21,992 bases of DNA, taken from IMG/VR virus record IMGVR_UViG_3300017991_003649, positions 1-21,992 of that record; one strand, given 5' to 3'. Of the stretch, positions 14,485-21,992 are shown piece after piece. Within the stretch, counting starts at the first letter, position 1. Each line of letters opens with the position of its first letter. Position numbers and translations under genes: made by a program. Under the pieces are notes generated by a model. That model was not told where the DNA came from and ran no database searches. It saw only the letters and a program-made list of their open reading frames with translations. Source of the DNA: a virus.

Positions 14485-15000
14485 ATGCCCGGATTTGTAA
14501 TTAATGGTCAGGGTGGCGGTCAAGAGACCCAAAATCCTTCTGCAAGTGATTTTGGCGCTGGTGATCCACATCGTGCCTATAGGTGGGCTCTAAAAAGCTT
14601 GGGGTCGATAATAATTGATGAATTGATGCCGGTATATGAGATGAATGTCCCGGCAGAGACCCTACAAGTCCTTGAGATAAAAGGTGTTTCACAAGTTTAT
14701 AAATTCGCCAAAAGTATAGTTTTTGAAGATTGCAACGTAACATTTTATGATGTTGGCCAAATGCATACCATCATGCATGGATGGAGGAATTTGGTTTGGA
14801 GTGATAATGATGGCCTACAAAAAGAATATAAGAAAATAGTGGAATTCATGTTACTTGGTAATGAAGGTGAAAATGTTAGAGGATATAAATTGCATAATGC
14901 GTGGCCCAAAAAAATAGGCCATAGCCAACTCAGCATGTCAACAAACGAATTCAAGCTATTAACAGTAACATTTGCATTTGACTGGATAGAAGTAAGTTAG
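14485..15000 (+). CDS. Second tail-tube-like protein (paralog of the preceding gene)
   Basis: A 171-aa protein that matches the preceding tube gene in layout: MPGFVINGQGG start, AYRWALKSLG at the position of TYRWIFETLDG, YKLHNAWPKKIGHSQLSMSTNEFKLLTV near the C-terminus, then a final aromatic strand. I chose the ATG at 14485 because its first residues match the paralog; an upstream in-frame GTG at 14455 lies inside the terminator hairpin. Codons are more AT-rich than in the first copy, suggesting lower expression. It could be a tube-end or baseplate-proximal ring protein, or a minor tube subunit. Confidence 0.78.
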   Translation: MPGFVINGQGGGQETQNPSASDFGAGDPHRAYRWALKSLGSIIIDELMPVYEMNVPAETLQVLEIKGVSQVYKFAKSIVFEDCNVTFYDVGQMHTIMHGWRNLVWSDNDGLQKEYKKIVEFMLLGNEGENVRGYKLHNAWPKKIGHSQLSMSTNEFKLLTVTFAFDWIEVS

Positions 15001-15045
15001 AAGTATTTTATATTACGGATTATTATTTCATCAGGAGGACAGGCA

Positions 15046-16062
15046 ATGTCTAAATCCGATCAGGATGACCGTACCAATAAAGAACTTGATATCGCGAGTT
15101 TGGATGACTTCAGCAAACACAAGATTGACTTGTCTAAAGAAGCAGAAGGTAAAACTCAATCCGAACTGTTGGATCTGGTTCTGTCAAAAGAAGAAGATGA
15201 ATTGGTGCCGTGGGAACCAGTGAACCTACCCAGTGAAGGTGCCTATTATGATGGTGCTCTTCCTGGAGGAACAGTTGAAGTTAGGCCAATGGGTATTTAC
15301 GCTGAAAAGGTATTGTCGACACTGCGTCTGGCCAAATCTGGTGAAGCCCTTGATTTGATCTATAGCAAGTGCGTCCGCTATCCTGGTGACTTTGATCCGC
15401 TCAACCTATTGGTTGGTGATAGCACCTTCCTTCTCTATTACCTTCGTGGTATAACATTTGGCAACATGTACGAATTCATTGTCAAGTGTAGTGATCCAGA
15501 GTGTGGTTGCTCCATGACAAAGCAGTTCGACTTTAATACTCTGGCCGCCACCATTAAGGGGCCGGTGACAGAAATCGGTGAAGAGCCGTTTGAGGTTAGG
15601 CTTCCGTATCTCAGTGAGTCACTCGGAGCAGATTTTATTGTAAAGGTCAGGCTGGTTCGGCGATATGATCTCAAGACGATCATCTCCGGCCGCAAAACCA
15701 GGGATAAGCTACTTGCTCCGACCAATGCTCGACCAAGCTCCTTGTCTAAGAATTTCCGCAAGGTGCAGACAACCAGGTCACTCAATGACATTGTCGAGAA
15801 GAACCTGAATCTCGTCATTGTGGAAGCCATGGGTGAAACCAGCCAGTCTAAGATCAATGGTCTGGTCAGCAGGTTACATTCTTCTGATTCATCCACTATC
15901 AGGGAATTCCTCAATGACGTATCTCCCGGCATCGACACCACTGTCACCATCAATTGTGATGAATGTGGCAATGAGATGCAAGTCACTCTGCCAATCACCG
16001 AATCCTTTTTTCGTCGAACGGTCATCGGAGGAAATAGAGAACACGTGGAAGCACCTTCTTAG
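15046..16062 (+). CDS. T4_baseplate / gp26-like protein, tail-assembly chaperone position
   Basis: A 338-aa protein. An acidic N-terminal region (1-55) is followed by a LPSEGAYYDG motif (about 63-72) and PMGIYAEKVLSTLRLAKSG, the signature start of the T4 gp26-type baseplate family. A YYLRGITFGNMYEFIVKCSDPECG region and a C-terminal CDECGNEM complete likely zinc-binding Cys pairs. The ATG has AGGAGGA (15031-15037). It follows the tube genes, where many phages encode a tail-assembly chaperone made in two forms by frameshifting. A second frame overlaps its 3' end (see 16013-16249). Whether it is a baseplate part, a chaperone or both is inference. Confidence 0.72.
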   Translation: MSKSDQDDRTNKELDIASLDDFSKHKIDLSKEAEGKTQSELLDLVLSKEEDELVPWEPVNLPSEGAYYDGALPGGTVEVRPMGIYAEKVLSTLRLAKSGEALDLIYSKCVRYPGDFDPLNLLVGDSTFLLYYLRGITFGNMYEFIVKCSDPECGCSMTKQFDFNTLAATIKGPVTEIGEEPFEVRLPYLSESLGADFIVKVRLVRRYDLKTIISGRKTRDKLLAPTNARPSSLSKNFRKVQTTRSLNDIVEKNLNLVIVEAMGETSQSKINGLVSRLHSSDSSTIREFLNDVSPGIDTTVTINCDECGNEMQVTLPITESFFRRTVIGGNREHVEAPS

Positions 16063-16249
16063 GCAACAATTTGTCTTAAAAGACGGTTGCGGTTTAAGTC
16101 TGTTTGAACAATCTATTATGACTTCCGAAGAACGTCAAGTATGGATAGACATGCTGAGCGAGAAGAGGGAGCAGGAAAAGAGAGAAGCTGAGGCTTCCAA
16201 GAACGCTGGTTCCCAAGTACACGGTCCGGGTTCCGGACCGCCATCCTGA
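16013..16249 (+). CDS. Frameshift extension of the gp26-like protein (+1 frame)
   Basis: The +1 frame relative to the gene at 15046 is open through its 3' end and continues to TGA at 16247-16249. It lacks an ATG with a ribosome site near the overlap; the first ATG past the overlap (about 16118) has none. At 16006-16011 the main frame reads TTT TTT followed by C, so tRNA-Phe can slip from TTT to TTC and continue in this frame at 16013, giving about 322 + 78 residues. The extension has a helical, charged ending (FEQSIMTSEERQVWIDML, then REQEKREAEAS), typical of chaperone C-terminal extensions such as lambda GT. Independent initiation is the alternative. Confidence 0.55.
   Translation, partial: VERSSEEIENTWKHLLRQQFVLKDGCGLSLFEQSIMTSEERQVWIDMLSEKREQEKREAEASKNAGSQVHGPGSGPPS
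16222..16240 (+). other. Strong hairpin near the end of the extension frame
   Basis: CGGTCCGG (16222-16229) pairs perfectly with CCGGACCG (16233-16240) across a 3-base loop. It lies inside coding sequence for Gly/Pro/Ser residues, 7-8 bases before the TGATG stop/start at 16247-16251. There is no T-run after it, so it is not a typical terminator; it could slow ribosomes or control the coupled start. Confidence 0.6.
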
Positions 16250-16821
16250 TGAGCATGGGACATCAAAGATATTCAAAAGGACGGCCCATGCTCGACAAAG
16301 TCATTAACAAAATCCGCAAGTGTGGTACTTATGCCTCTCTATACTGTTTAGAAGAGGACCTAAACGGAGTCGGCCTAACTCTACAGGCAACCGCCCAGAA
16401 TAAGATGGTTATCTGCAAAATTGTGGACAATAGGCCACTGGCAGATAAGATTCTTGAAGATTATATTTATGTTGGGTCCACACCAGATCGCGACCGCGAG
16501 ATTGGGTTGGCGATGGTTGAGGCCATCATTGAATTTGTGCAGGAAGCTGCTGGAGATCCGGCAGAAGTTGTTGATATTGGGCGCAGTTGGCAGAACACCA
16601 CGCAGTTTTATGCTGAATTCGATTCTGTTCAGGCCAATGGTGATGTGATTGCTGTCGCCGAACAAAAGCAAGAAGTAGTAACTGAGGGTGTCATACAGGA
16701 CGTTTTAGATGATATGTCTGTTAATTTCGGGTATGACCCAATGGTTGCATCGGTATCTGATGACCTCGATGTAGAGATAGAAGACGATCCATTTGTCAAT
16801 AGTGTTGTGGACAGCATCTAA
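16249..16821 (+). CDS. Unknown 190-aa protein with acidic C-terminus
   Basis: The ATG at 16249 overlaps the extension stop (TGATG). An in-frame ATG at 16288 has a better ribosome site (AAAGG, 16276-16280) and would give 177 residues; both are possible. The protein begins with a basic helix (LDKVINKIRK), has a compact beta/helix middle (VICKIVDNRPLADKILEDY, then a helix IGLAMVEAIIEFV), and from about residue 135 an acidic disordered tail. No family recognised. It is coupled to the gene before it and to the next by TAATG, so it is part of the tail operon, in the usual slot of tape-measure or baseplate genes, but too short for a tape measure. Confidence 0.7.
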   Translation: MSMGHQRYSKGRPMLDKVINKIRKCGTYASLYCLEEDLNGVGLTLQATAQNKMVICKIVDNRPLADKILEDYIYVGSTPDRDREIGLAMVEAIIEFVQEAAGDPAEVVDIGRSWQNTTQFYAEFDSVQANGDVIAVAEQKQEVVTEGVIQDVLDDMSVNFGYDPMVASVSDDLDVEIEDDPFVNSVVDSI

Positions 16822-17420
16822 TGTCATTTAACGACATACCAGTCCCACCAGGAAGAGGCTTCAGGGATAAGGCTAACGACAAAAAATGTTCGATAGCCCC
16901 CAAGCCAGAGTTTCCATGTTATCCAACTGGTCTCAAAGCCAATGGTCTTATTCTACATGCCTTGCTTGGTAGAGTAACATCTAACAATGGTACAGTTCAT
17001 GAAATTGAGACCATGTATGACGAGGATAACCAATATTTAGAAATAGACGTGCCAGATTGTTACCTTGACATGCTTGAGAACATTTCTTTGGGGCCAAATC
17101 TATGCCGTTATATGCGATGGCTGGTATGCATTGGCATTGGTGAAATTGCCAACAACCTCGTTTGGCTTGACATGGTTGAGATGACAGAGCTCATTCCGGG
17201 TAAGAGGTACCAAACACCAGACCCATTCTTTGAGGATACTCTGGCAGTATTCCGAAACGGCAAGAAGGTCCAGAAATCAGATTGCGATGGATTCACGATC
17301 ATTGACGACACCACGTTCGAACTCAATAACACATATCCCGACACAGAACGATTCTCGGTTGCGTACATGAAGAAGGCGGTCATAGAAACTGACCCAGAAC
17401 CGCCAGAATGCTACACCTAG
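16821..17420 (+). CDS. Unknown 199-aa virion-type protein
   Basis: The ATG at 16821 overlaps the previous stop (TAATG). The N-terminal 30 residues are Pro/Lys-rich with several Cys; the middle has helical segments (YLDMLENISL, CRYMRWLVCIG). The C-terminal 50 residues contain LAVFRNGKKVQKSDCDGFTI followed by FELNNTYPDTERFSVAYMKK, a beta-repeat style seen in phage tail-tip and fibre proteins ('v.v..NG..q..g.dyti...'). This suggests a virion or fibre-attachment protein, although I recognise no named family. It ends 60 bases before the collagen gene. Confidence 0.72.
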   Translation: MSFNDIPVPPGRGFRDKANDKKCSIAPKPEFPCYPTGLKANGLILHALLGRVTSNNGTVHEIETMYDEDNQYLEIDVPDCYLDMLENISLGPNLCRYMRWLVCIGIGEIANNLVWLDMVEMTELIPGKRYQTPDPFFEDTLAVFRNGKKVQKSDCDGFTIIDDTTFELNNTYPDTERFSVAYMKKAVIETDPEPPECYT

Positions 17421-17445
17421 ATACTCCCCTTACTCGTCCCACCAA

Positions 17446-17453
17446 AAATATAA
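17446..17453 (+). promoter_or_regulatory. Candidate AT-rich late-type promoter element before the collagen gene
   Basis: AAATATAA, as at 258-265 and 9893-9900, lies 28 bases upstream of the GTG start at 17481. Low confidence for the reasons given at 257. Confidence 0.28.
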
Positions 17454-17480
17454 TAGTAAGAAACATTATGGAGACCACTA

Positions 17481-20400
17481 GTGGCCGTCCCAGAGATTCC
17501 CTGTAATCCTCGTAGTTCATCGTCTCAGTTTTATGATGTCAGGGCGAGTGACTTATACGACGATCGCATACCAGATCCACATAATGGCGATGTGGCCGAG
17601 GGTCAGCAGGCCTTACAGGCTGACCTAAACATGCTACGTACCCACATGCGCATAATGAAGGGTACGCAGTATTGGTATGATCCATGGGACTTTTGTGGTT
17701 GTCAAGGAGCTCAAGGTCCACAAGGTGGTTATGGATTTCAGGGATTTCAAGGCGAGATGGGTCCACAGGGTCAATTTGGCCCTCAGGGTAACCAAGGTTA
17801 TGGCCATCAAGGTCCACAGGGTGATGTTGGTGAAGGCGTCCAGGGTGGGCAAGGTCCACAGGGCGATGAAGGTATTGATGGCATTGATGGCATTGATGGC
17901 CAACAGGGTGCCCAGGGTGACCTAGGATATCAAGGTCCAGCCGGCATTGATGGCATCCAGGGTCCGCAAGGTGAGAAGGGTGAACTTGGTAATCAAGGTC
18001 CACAGGGTAACCTCGGTCCTCAGGGCATGGAGGGATCACAGGGTGACATAGGCCCACAGGGCATTGAGGGTCCACAGGGCGATCGTGGCCCACAGGGTCT
18101 TGAAGGTCCACAGGGTGATAAGGGCCACCAAGGTGAGGAAGGTCCTCAAGGTGATCGTGGACCTCAGGGTTCAGAAGGTCCGCAGGGTGATAAGGGCCAC
18201 CAAGGTTCCGTTGGTCCGCAAGGTCAAGAAGGCCCTCAAGGTGATGTTGGCCCACAGGGTGCCGAAGGTCCTCAGGGCGATCAAGGTTATCAAGGCATTG
18301 AAGGTCCACAGGGTGATATCGGCTTCCAGGGCAACCAAGGCAATCAAGGTGAAAAGGGTGACCAAGGCCCGCAAGGCTTCCGTGGCTTCCAGGGTAGTAC
18401 CGGTGCTCAGGGTAACCAGGGTAGTCAAGGCGAAAAGGGTCACCAAGGTGACCAAGGCGTTCAGGGTTATCAAGGTAAAGTTGGTGCCCAAGGCAACCAG
18501 GGCCACCAAGGTGACCAAGGCCCTCAGGGCTTCGTAGGTATACAAGGCGTACAAGGCTACCAAGGTAAAGTCGGTGCTCAGGGTAGTCAAGGCGAAAAGG
18601 GTCACCAAGGTGATCAAGGTCCGCAAGGTCTCACTGGTGTCCAAGGTAATCAAGGTAATCAAGGCGAAAAAGGCCACCAGGGTGACCAAGGTCCTCAGGG
18701 CTTTATTGGTGTTCAAGGTACCCAGGGTAATCAGGGTGACTTCGGTCCTCAGGGAACGCAAGGATGGCAAGGAGAAAAGGGCCACCAAGGCGACCAAGGC
18801 CCACAAGGTACAATCGGATTTCAGGGCAATCAAGGTAACCAAGGCGAACTTGGCCCACAAGGTTATAGAGGTGTCCAGGGCTATCAAGGTAAAGTTGGTG
18901 TCCAAGGTAATCAAGGTCATCAAGGAGACCAAGGTCCTCAGGGCTTTATTGGCGTGCAAGGTGTTAAGGGTAACCAAGGTGATTTTGGGCCACAGGGATC
19001 TCAGGGTTGGCAAGGAGAAAAAGGCCATCAGGGTGATCAAGGTCCACAGGGCATCGTTGGTAGCCAAGGCAATCAAGGCCACCAGGGAGAGCTTGGCCCA
19101 CAAGGTTATAGGGGTGTTCAGGGTTACCAAGGTAAAGTTGGTGCCCAAGGCCATCAAGGTGACCAAGGTCCGCAAGGCTTTGTTGGTGTACAGGGTGTCC
19201 AGGGTTATCAAGGCGACTTTGGCCCACAGGGAGCACAAGGTTGGCAGGGTCTTAAGGGCAACCAGGGTGATACCGGCCCACAGGGCAATCAAGGCCTAAA
19301 GGGATTCCAAGGTGATGAGGGTCCACAGGGTTATCAAGGCAATCAAGGTGAGTTAGGATTCCAGGGTCCACAGGGGTTCTTTGGTCCACAGGGTTATTCA
19401 CCACAAGGCCCACAAGGTCCAGAGGGAGACCAAGGCCCACAGGGTATCAGAGGACCGCAAGGCTGGCAGGGTAGTCAGGGATGGCAGGGCAACTTTGGCC
19501 CTCAGGGTGATACCGGCAACCAGGGTAATCAAGGTTTTGGACATCAAGGTGTCCAGGGACCATCTGGCATCGATGGACAGCAAGGTCCTCAAGGTTGGCA
19601 AGGCATTGTTGGCCAAGTAGGTCCACAGGGTCACCAAGGAAATCAAGGTGACCAAGGTCCACAGGGATGGCGCGGTTACCAAGGTGACGTCGGTGCAACT
19701 GGTGCACAAGGTCCTCAGGGCTGGCAAGGTGATGAGGGTGATCAAGGCCCACAAGGCTTTGTTGGCCCACAGGGATTCACTGGCGTCCAAGGTGTCCAGG
19801 GTTATCAAGGTGATTTTGGTCCTCAAGGTACACAGGGCTGGCAGGGAGACCAAGGCCCTCAGGGTTTACGCGGATTTCAGGGCGGCATTGGCTTCCAGGG
19901 CAATCAAGGATGGCAGGGTCTCAAGGGCGACCAGGGAGACCAAGGCCCTCAGGGTCTACGCGGATTCCAAGGTTACACTGGCCCACAGGGAATGCAGGGC
20001 AACCAAGGTCTGAAGGGTAACCAAGGCGACCAAGGCCCACAAGGTTTTGTTGGTGCGCAGGGTAACCAAGGTGAACGTGGATTCCAAGGTTGGCAAGGAA
20101 ACATTGGTCCACAAGGCAACCAGGGTAATCAGGGCGAAAAGGGTGACCAAGGATTCCAGGGCAATCAAGGTTTCCTTGGCCCACAAGGTTTTTCTCCACA
20201 AGGCCCACAGGGTCCAATAGGATTCCAGGGAGATCGGGGTCCACAAGGTGGTCAGGGGTTCCAGGGCAACCAGGGTTTTAAGGGAGACCAAGGAAATCAG
20301 GGAGACCAAGGCCCACAAGGACTCCGAGGATTTCAAGGTCTGAAGGGTAATCAAGGTGACCAAGGTCCACAGGGGGATCAGGGGTTCCAGGGTCTCAAGG

Positions 20401-21818
20401 GCAATCAGGGAAATCAGGGTCCACAAGGACTTCGAGGATTCCAAGGCAATGTCGGCCCTCAGGGCGACTTAGGATTCCAAGGTTGGCAAGGTGATCTTGG
20501 CCCGCAAGGTGACGAAGGGTCACAGGGCAACCAAGGATTTGGCCAACAGGGTGTTCAAGGCCCGGCTGGTATTGATGGTCAACAGGGTCCACAAGGTTGG
20601 CAGGGTGTTGTCGGCCAGATAGGACCACAGGGGTTCCAGGGTTGGCAGGGAGAAAAAGGCCCGCAGGGTGACCAAGGTTGGCAGGGTAATCAGGGATGGC
20701 AAGGTGGTCAAGGCCCTCAGGGGTGGCGTGGTTATCAGGGTAATGTTGGTTCTCAAGGCTTTACCGGCGTCCAGGGTGTTCAGGGTTATCAAGGCGACTT
20801 TGGTCCACAGGGGGCGCAAGGTTGGCAAGGTGATCGTGGTTATCAAGGCAACCAGGGATTCCTTGGTCCCCAAGGTTTTTCTCCTCAAGGACCACAAGGC
20901 CCAACGGGAGACCAAGGGGATCAGGGTCCGCAGGGACTTCGTGGATTCCAGGGAGACCAGGGACCTCAAGGTAATCAAGGTCTTAAGGGAGACCAGGGAC
21001 CTCAGGGTAATCAAGGTCTAAAGGGAGACCAGGGACCTCAGGGTAATCAAGGTAATCAAGGTCTTAAGGGAGACCAAGGACCTCAGGGTAATCAAGGATT
21101 TCAGGGTCCACAGGGTCTGAAGGGAGATCAAGGTCCACAGGGAGACCAAGGATTCCAGGGTAATCAAGGGGATCAAGGGGATCAAGGGGATCAAGGGGAT
21201 CAAGGACCTCAGGGTAATCAAGGATTCCAGGGTAATCAAGGGGATCAAGGGGATCAAGGACCTCAGGGTAATCAAGGATTCCAGGGTAATCAAGGGGATC
21301 AAGGGGATCAAGGGGATCAAGGGGATCAAGGGGATCAAGGGGATCAAGGACCTCAGGGAGACCAAGGGGATCAAGGATTCCAGGGAGATCAAGGTCCACA
21401 GGGTAACCAAGGATTTCAGGGTCCACAGGGATGGCAAGGAGACCAGGGCTTCCAGGGACCCCAGGCTCCATTTGATGCTGTGTTCTGTGTACAATTTGGT
21501 AGGGATAATAATGTTTCAAATTCCTACCTTGATTGGGCCGGGTCTACGCCATCAAACCAATCACCACATGTGTTACCATTTAATGTCACACTTGTTGCTA
21601 TTTCAGCCGCAACAAATGGTAACGAAACATGGACGGTCGAGGTTAGGGATGAAACTGGAACGATTTATGCTGGTGCATCTTTGGCTATAGCCGCATCGGA
21701 TAGTGGCTATTCTGCTGGGTATTCAGTAGACCTTGATGCTGGTGATAAAGTTACTGTATACGTCAATGGTTCTTCTATTAGTAAACCGACTGCCACATTG
21801 TGGTTTAAGAGGCGATAA
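17481..21818 (+). CDS. Giant collagen-like fibre protein (Gly-X-Gln repeats)
   Basis: A 1445-aa protein starting with GTG at 17481 (TGGAGA ribosome site, 17469-17474). Residues 1-70 form a non-repetitive N-terminal domain with a helix ([14 protein letters not shown]), probably the attachment end. Residues 73-1328 are collagen-like, about 418 Gly-X-Y triplets with a few interruptions. X is mostly Pro, Asn, Asp, Phe, Trp, Tyr or His, and Y is nearly always Gln; no Pro at Y. A Cys-Gly-Cys (72-74) at the triple-helix start could cross-link three chains. Residues 1329-1445 are a beta-rich C-terminal domain ([28 protein letters not shown]), likely a trimerising or receptor-binding knob. The protein should be a long thin trimeric tail or head fibre. 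The stop overlaps the next start (TAATG). Confidence 0.92.
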   Translation: MAVPEIPCNPRSSSSQFYDVRASDLYDDRIPDPHNGDVAEGQQALQADLNMLRTHMRIMKGTQYWYDPWDFCGCQGAQGPQGGYGFQGFQGEMGPQGQFGPQGNQGYGHQGPQGDVGEGVQGGQGPQGDEGIDGIDGIDGQQGAQGDLGYQGPAGIDGIQGPQGEKGELGNQGPQGNLGPQGMEGSQGDIGPQGIEGPQGDRGPQGLEGPQGDKGHQGEEGPQGDRGPQGSEGPQGDKGHQGSVGPQGQEGPQGDVGPQGAEGPQGDQGYQGIEGPQGDIGFQGNQGNQGEKGDQGPQGFRGFQGSTGAQGNQGSQGEKGHQGDQGVQGYQGKVGAQGNQGHQGDQGPQGFVGIQGVQGYQGKVGAQGSQGEKGHQGDQGPQGLTGVQGNQGNQGEKGHQGDQGPQGFIGVQGTQGNQGDFGPQGTQGWQGEKGHQGDQGPQGTIGFQGNQGNQGELGPQGYRGVQGYQGKVGVQGNQGHQGDQGPQGFIGVQGVKGNQGDFGPQGSQGWQGEKGHQGDQGPQGIVGSQGNQGHQGELGPQGYRGVQGYQGKVGAQGHQGDQGPQGFVGVQGVQGYQGDFGPQGAQGWQGLKGNQGDTGPQGNQGLKGFQGDEGPQGYQGNQGELGFQGPQGFFGPQGYSPQGPQGPEGDQGPQGIRGPQGWQGSQGWQGNFGPQGDTGNQGNQGFGHQGVQGPSGIDGQQGPQGWQGIVGQVGPQGHQGNQGDQGPQGWRGYQGDVGATGAQGPQGWQGDEGDQGPQGFVGPQGFTGVQGVQGYQGDFGPQGTQGWQGDQGPQGLRGFQGGIGFQGNQGWQGLKGDQGDQGPQGLRGFQGYTGPQGMQGNQGLKGNQGDQGPQGFVGAQGNQGERGFQGWQGNIGPQGNQGNQGEKGDQGFQGNQGFLGPQGFSPQGPQGPIGFQGDRGPQGGQGFQGNQGFKGDQGNQGDQGPQGLRGFQGLKGNQGDQGPQGDQGFQGLKGNQGNQGPQGLRGFQGNVGPQGDLGFQGWQGDLGPQGDEGSQGNQGFGQQGVQGPAGIDGQQGPQGWQGVVGQIGPQGFQGWQGEKGPQGDQGWQGNQGWQGGQGPQGWRGYQGNVGSQGFTGVQGVQGYQGDFGPQGAQGWQGDRGYQGNQGFLGPQGFSPQGPQGPTGDQGDQGPQGLRGFQGDQGPQGNQGLKGDQGPQGNQGLKGDQGPQGNQGNQGLKGDQGPQGNQGFQGPQGLKGDQGPQGDQGFQGNQGDQGDQGDQGDQGPQGNQGFQGNQGDQGDQGPQGNQGFQGNQGDQGDQGDQGDQGDQGDQGPQGDQGDQGFQGDQGPQGNQGFQGPQGWQGDQGFQGPQAPFDAVFCVQFGRDNNVSNSYLDWAGSTPSNQSPHVLPFNVTLVAISAATNGNETWTVEVRDETGTIYAGASLAIAASDSGYSAGYSVDLDAGDKVTVYVNGSSISKPTATLWFKRR
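18699..19175 (+). repeat. Tandem 81-residue (243-base) collagen repeats
   Basis: Two head-to-tail copies of a 27-triplet module start at 18699 and 18942; the second lacks one triplet. A third partial copy starts at 19176. Each runs GF(I/V)[44 protein letters not shown]. Copies differ mostly in synonymous and X-position changes, indicating older duplication. Confidence 0.8.
19524..20630 (+). repeat. Two 35-residue blocks 1002 bases apart within the collagen gene
   Basis: Blocks at 19524-19628 and 20526-20630 are both 105 bases and match at about 31 of 35 residues: GNQ, an interrupted GFG(H/Q)Q, GVQ, GP(S/A), [13 protein letters not shown](I/V)V, GQ(V/I), GPQ. Their offset is exactly a multiple of three. 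A third related part (GYGHQ and GID repeats) lies near 17790-17900. Confidence 0.75.
21168..21347 (+). repeat. Short tandem repeats of GGGGATCAA (Gly-Asp-Gln)
   Basis: Units of nine bases, GGG-GAT-CAA, occur four times (21168-21203), twice (21240-21257) and six times (21294-21347). The groups are separated by two identical 36-base spacers (21204-21239 and 21258-21293). Units are identical in sequence, unlike the rest of the gene, so they look recently expanded by slippage or recombination and could vary in number between isolates. Confidence 0.9.
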
Positions 21819-21992
21819 TGGCAACACCGAGAGAACTAAATCTTAGCACTACCGGGACAACTGTATCGTTTGCTGATTTAGGTGGGCGCATCTTCACGCA
21901 CCCAACGGTTGATTTTGACCTATTATCAGAATTCAGTGTTAATAATATCGCCAAGTCGTCAGACATACAGGCAGCAATCGATGCTGGTGACA
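21818..21992 (+). CDS. N-terminal part of a probable tail-fibre protein (cut by window end)
   Basis: The ATG at 21818 overlaps the collagen stop (TAATG), and the frame stays open to the end of the window (58 complete codons). The first residues ([20 protein letters not shown], then a HPTVDFDLLSEFS segment and an IQAAIDAGD helix) resemble the N-termini of phage fibre or virion proteins carrying repeated beta domains. Its close coupling to the collagen gene suggests a joint structure. The rest lies outside the window, so the family is not certain. Confidence 0.62.
   Translation, partial: MATPRELNLSTTGTTVSFADLGGRIFTHPTVDFDLLSEFSVNNIAKSSDIQAAIDAGD

Noticed and set aside
18171-19292. Long minus-strand open frame (373 codons) of Leu/Thr/Ala repeats, with others at 19398-19853, 19956-20444, 20520-21014 and 21018-21494
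   Set aside because: They are antisense to the Gly-X-Gln repeats: the triplet structure removes stops on the other strand. They have no ribosome sites and mirror the collagen code.
17700-21465. Regularly spaced repeats resembling a CRISPR array
   Set aside because: Units are in-frame collagen triplets with no constant repeat plus unique spacers, and the frame is open throughout.

Overview
The window is most likely a stretch of a large contractile-tailed bacteriophage (myovirus, T4-like in the broad sense) from an uncultured or poorly described lineage. The signs are a dense, nearly one-directional gene order, one-base stop/start overlaps (TAATG, TGATG, ATGA), and a run of T4-type neck and tail proteins in virion order: gp13-like neck, gp14-like neck, gp15-like sheath terminator, gp18-like sheath, two gp19-like tube proteins, and a gp26/T4_baseplate-type protein. 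A kinase of the ADP-heptose pathway suggests, but does not prove, a Gram-negative host. All family assignments were made by reading motifs and remembered family patterns; no database search was run.

Layout. 1-700: end of an upstream gene, then a 119-aa cistron with codons typical of highly expressed genes and a hairpin terminator on each side. 751-3129: a HldA/RfaE1-type sugar kinase, then small unknown genes, including one minus-strand gene whose 3' end overlaps a plus-strand gene head to head by 170 bases. 3145-3882: gp13-like neck protein. 3883-7450: an accessory block between neck genes gp13 and gp14, flanked by hairpins: BCS1-like AAA+ ATPase, SEC-C zinc protein, DHH-DHHA1 phosphoesterase, RlaP/YcgL-type nucleotidyltransferase and a 55-aa protein. 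7520-9559: a Cys-rich small protein, then gp14-like, a 103-aa unknown and a gp15-like protein, mostly translationally coupled. 9595-12790: a 91-aa basic protein and a very large (951 aa) tail sheath, ended by a strong terminator. 12888-13768: two Cys-rich zinc-type proteins transcribed toward each other. 13894-15000: two tail-tube paralogs separated by a terminator. 15046-16249: a T4_baseplate-type protein whose 3' end overlaps a second reading frame, with a good +1 slippery site; this looks like a tail-assembly-chaperone frameshift. 16249-17420: two unknown virion-type genes. 17481-21818: a giant 1445-aa collagen-like fibre with about 418 Gly-X-Y triplets, almost always Gln at Y. 21818-end: the start of a further tail-fibre-type gene.

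The structural genes would build the neck, sheath, tube and fibres. The accessory block joins an ATPase, a small-nucleotide phosphodiesterase and a nucleotidyltransferase, which suggests RNA repair or nucleotide-signal handling. It is the best candidate for an undescribed system; the +1 frameshift and the Gln-biased collagen are the next most interesting.
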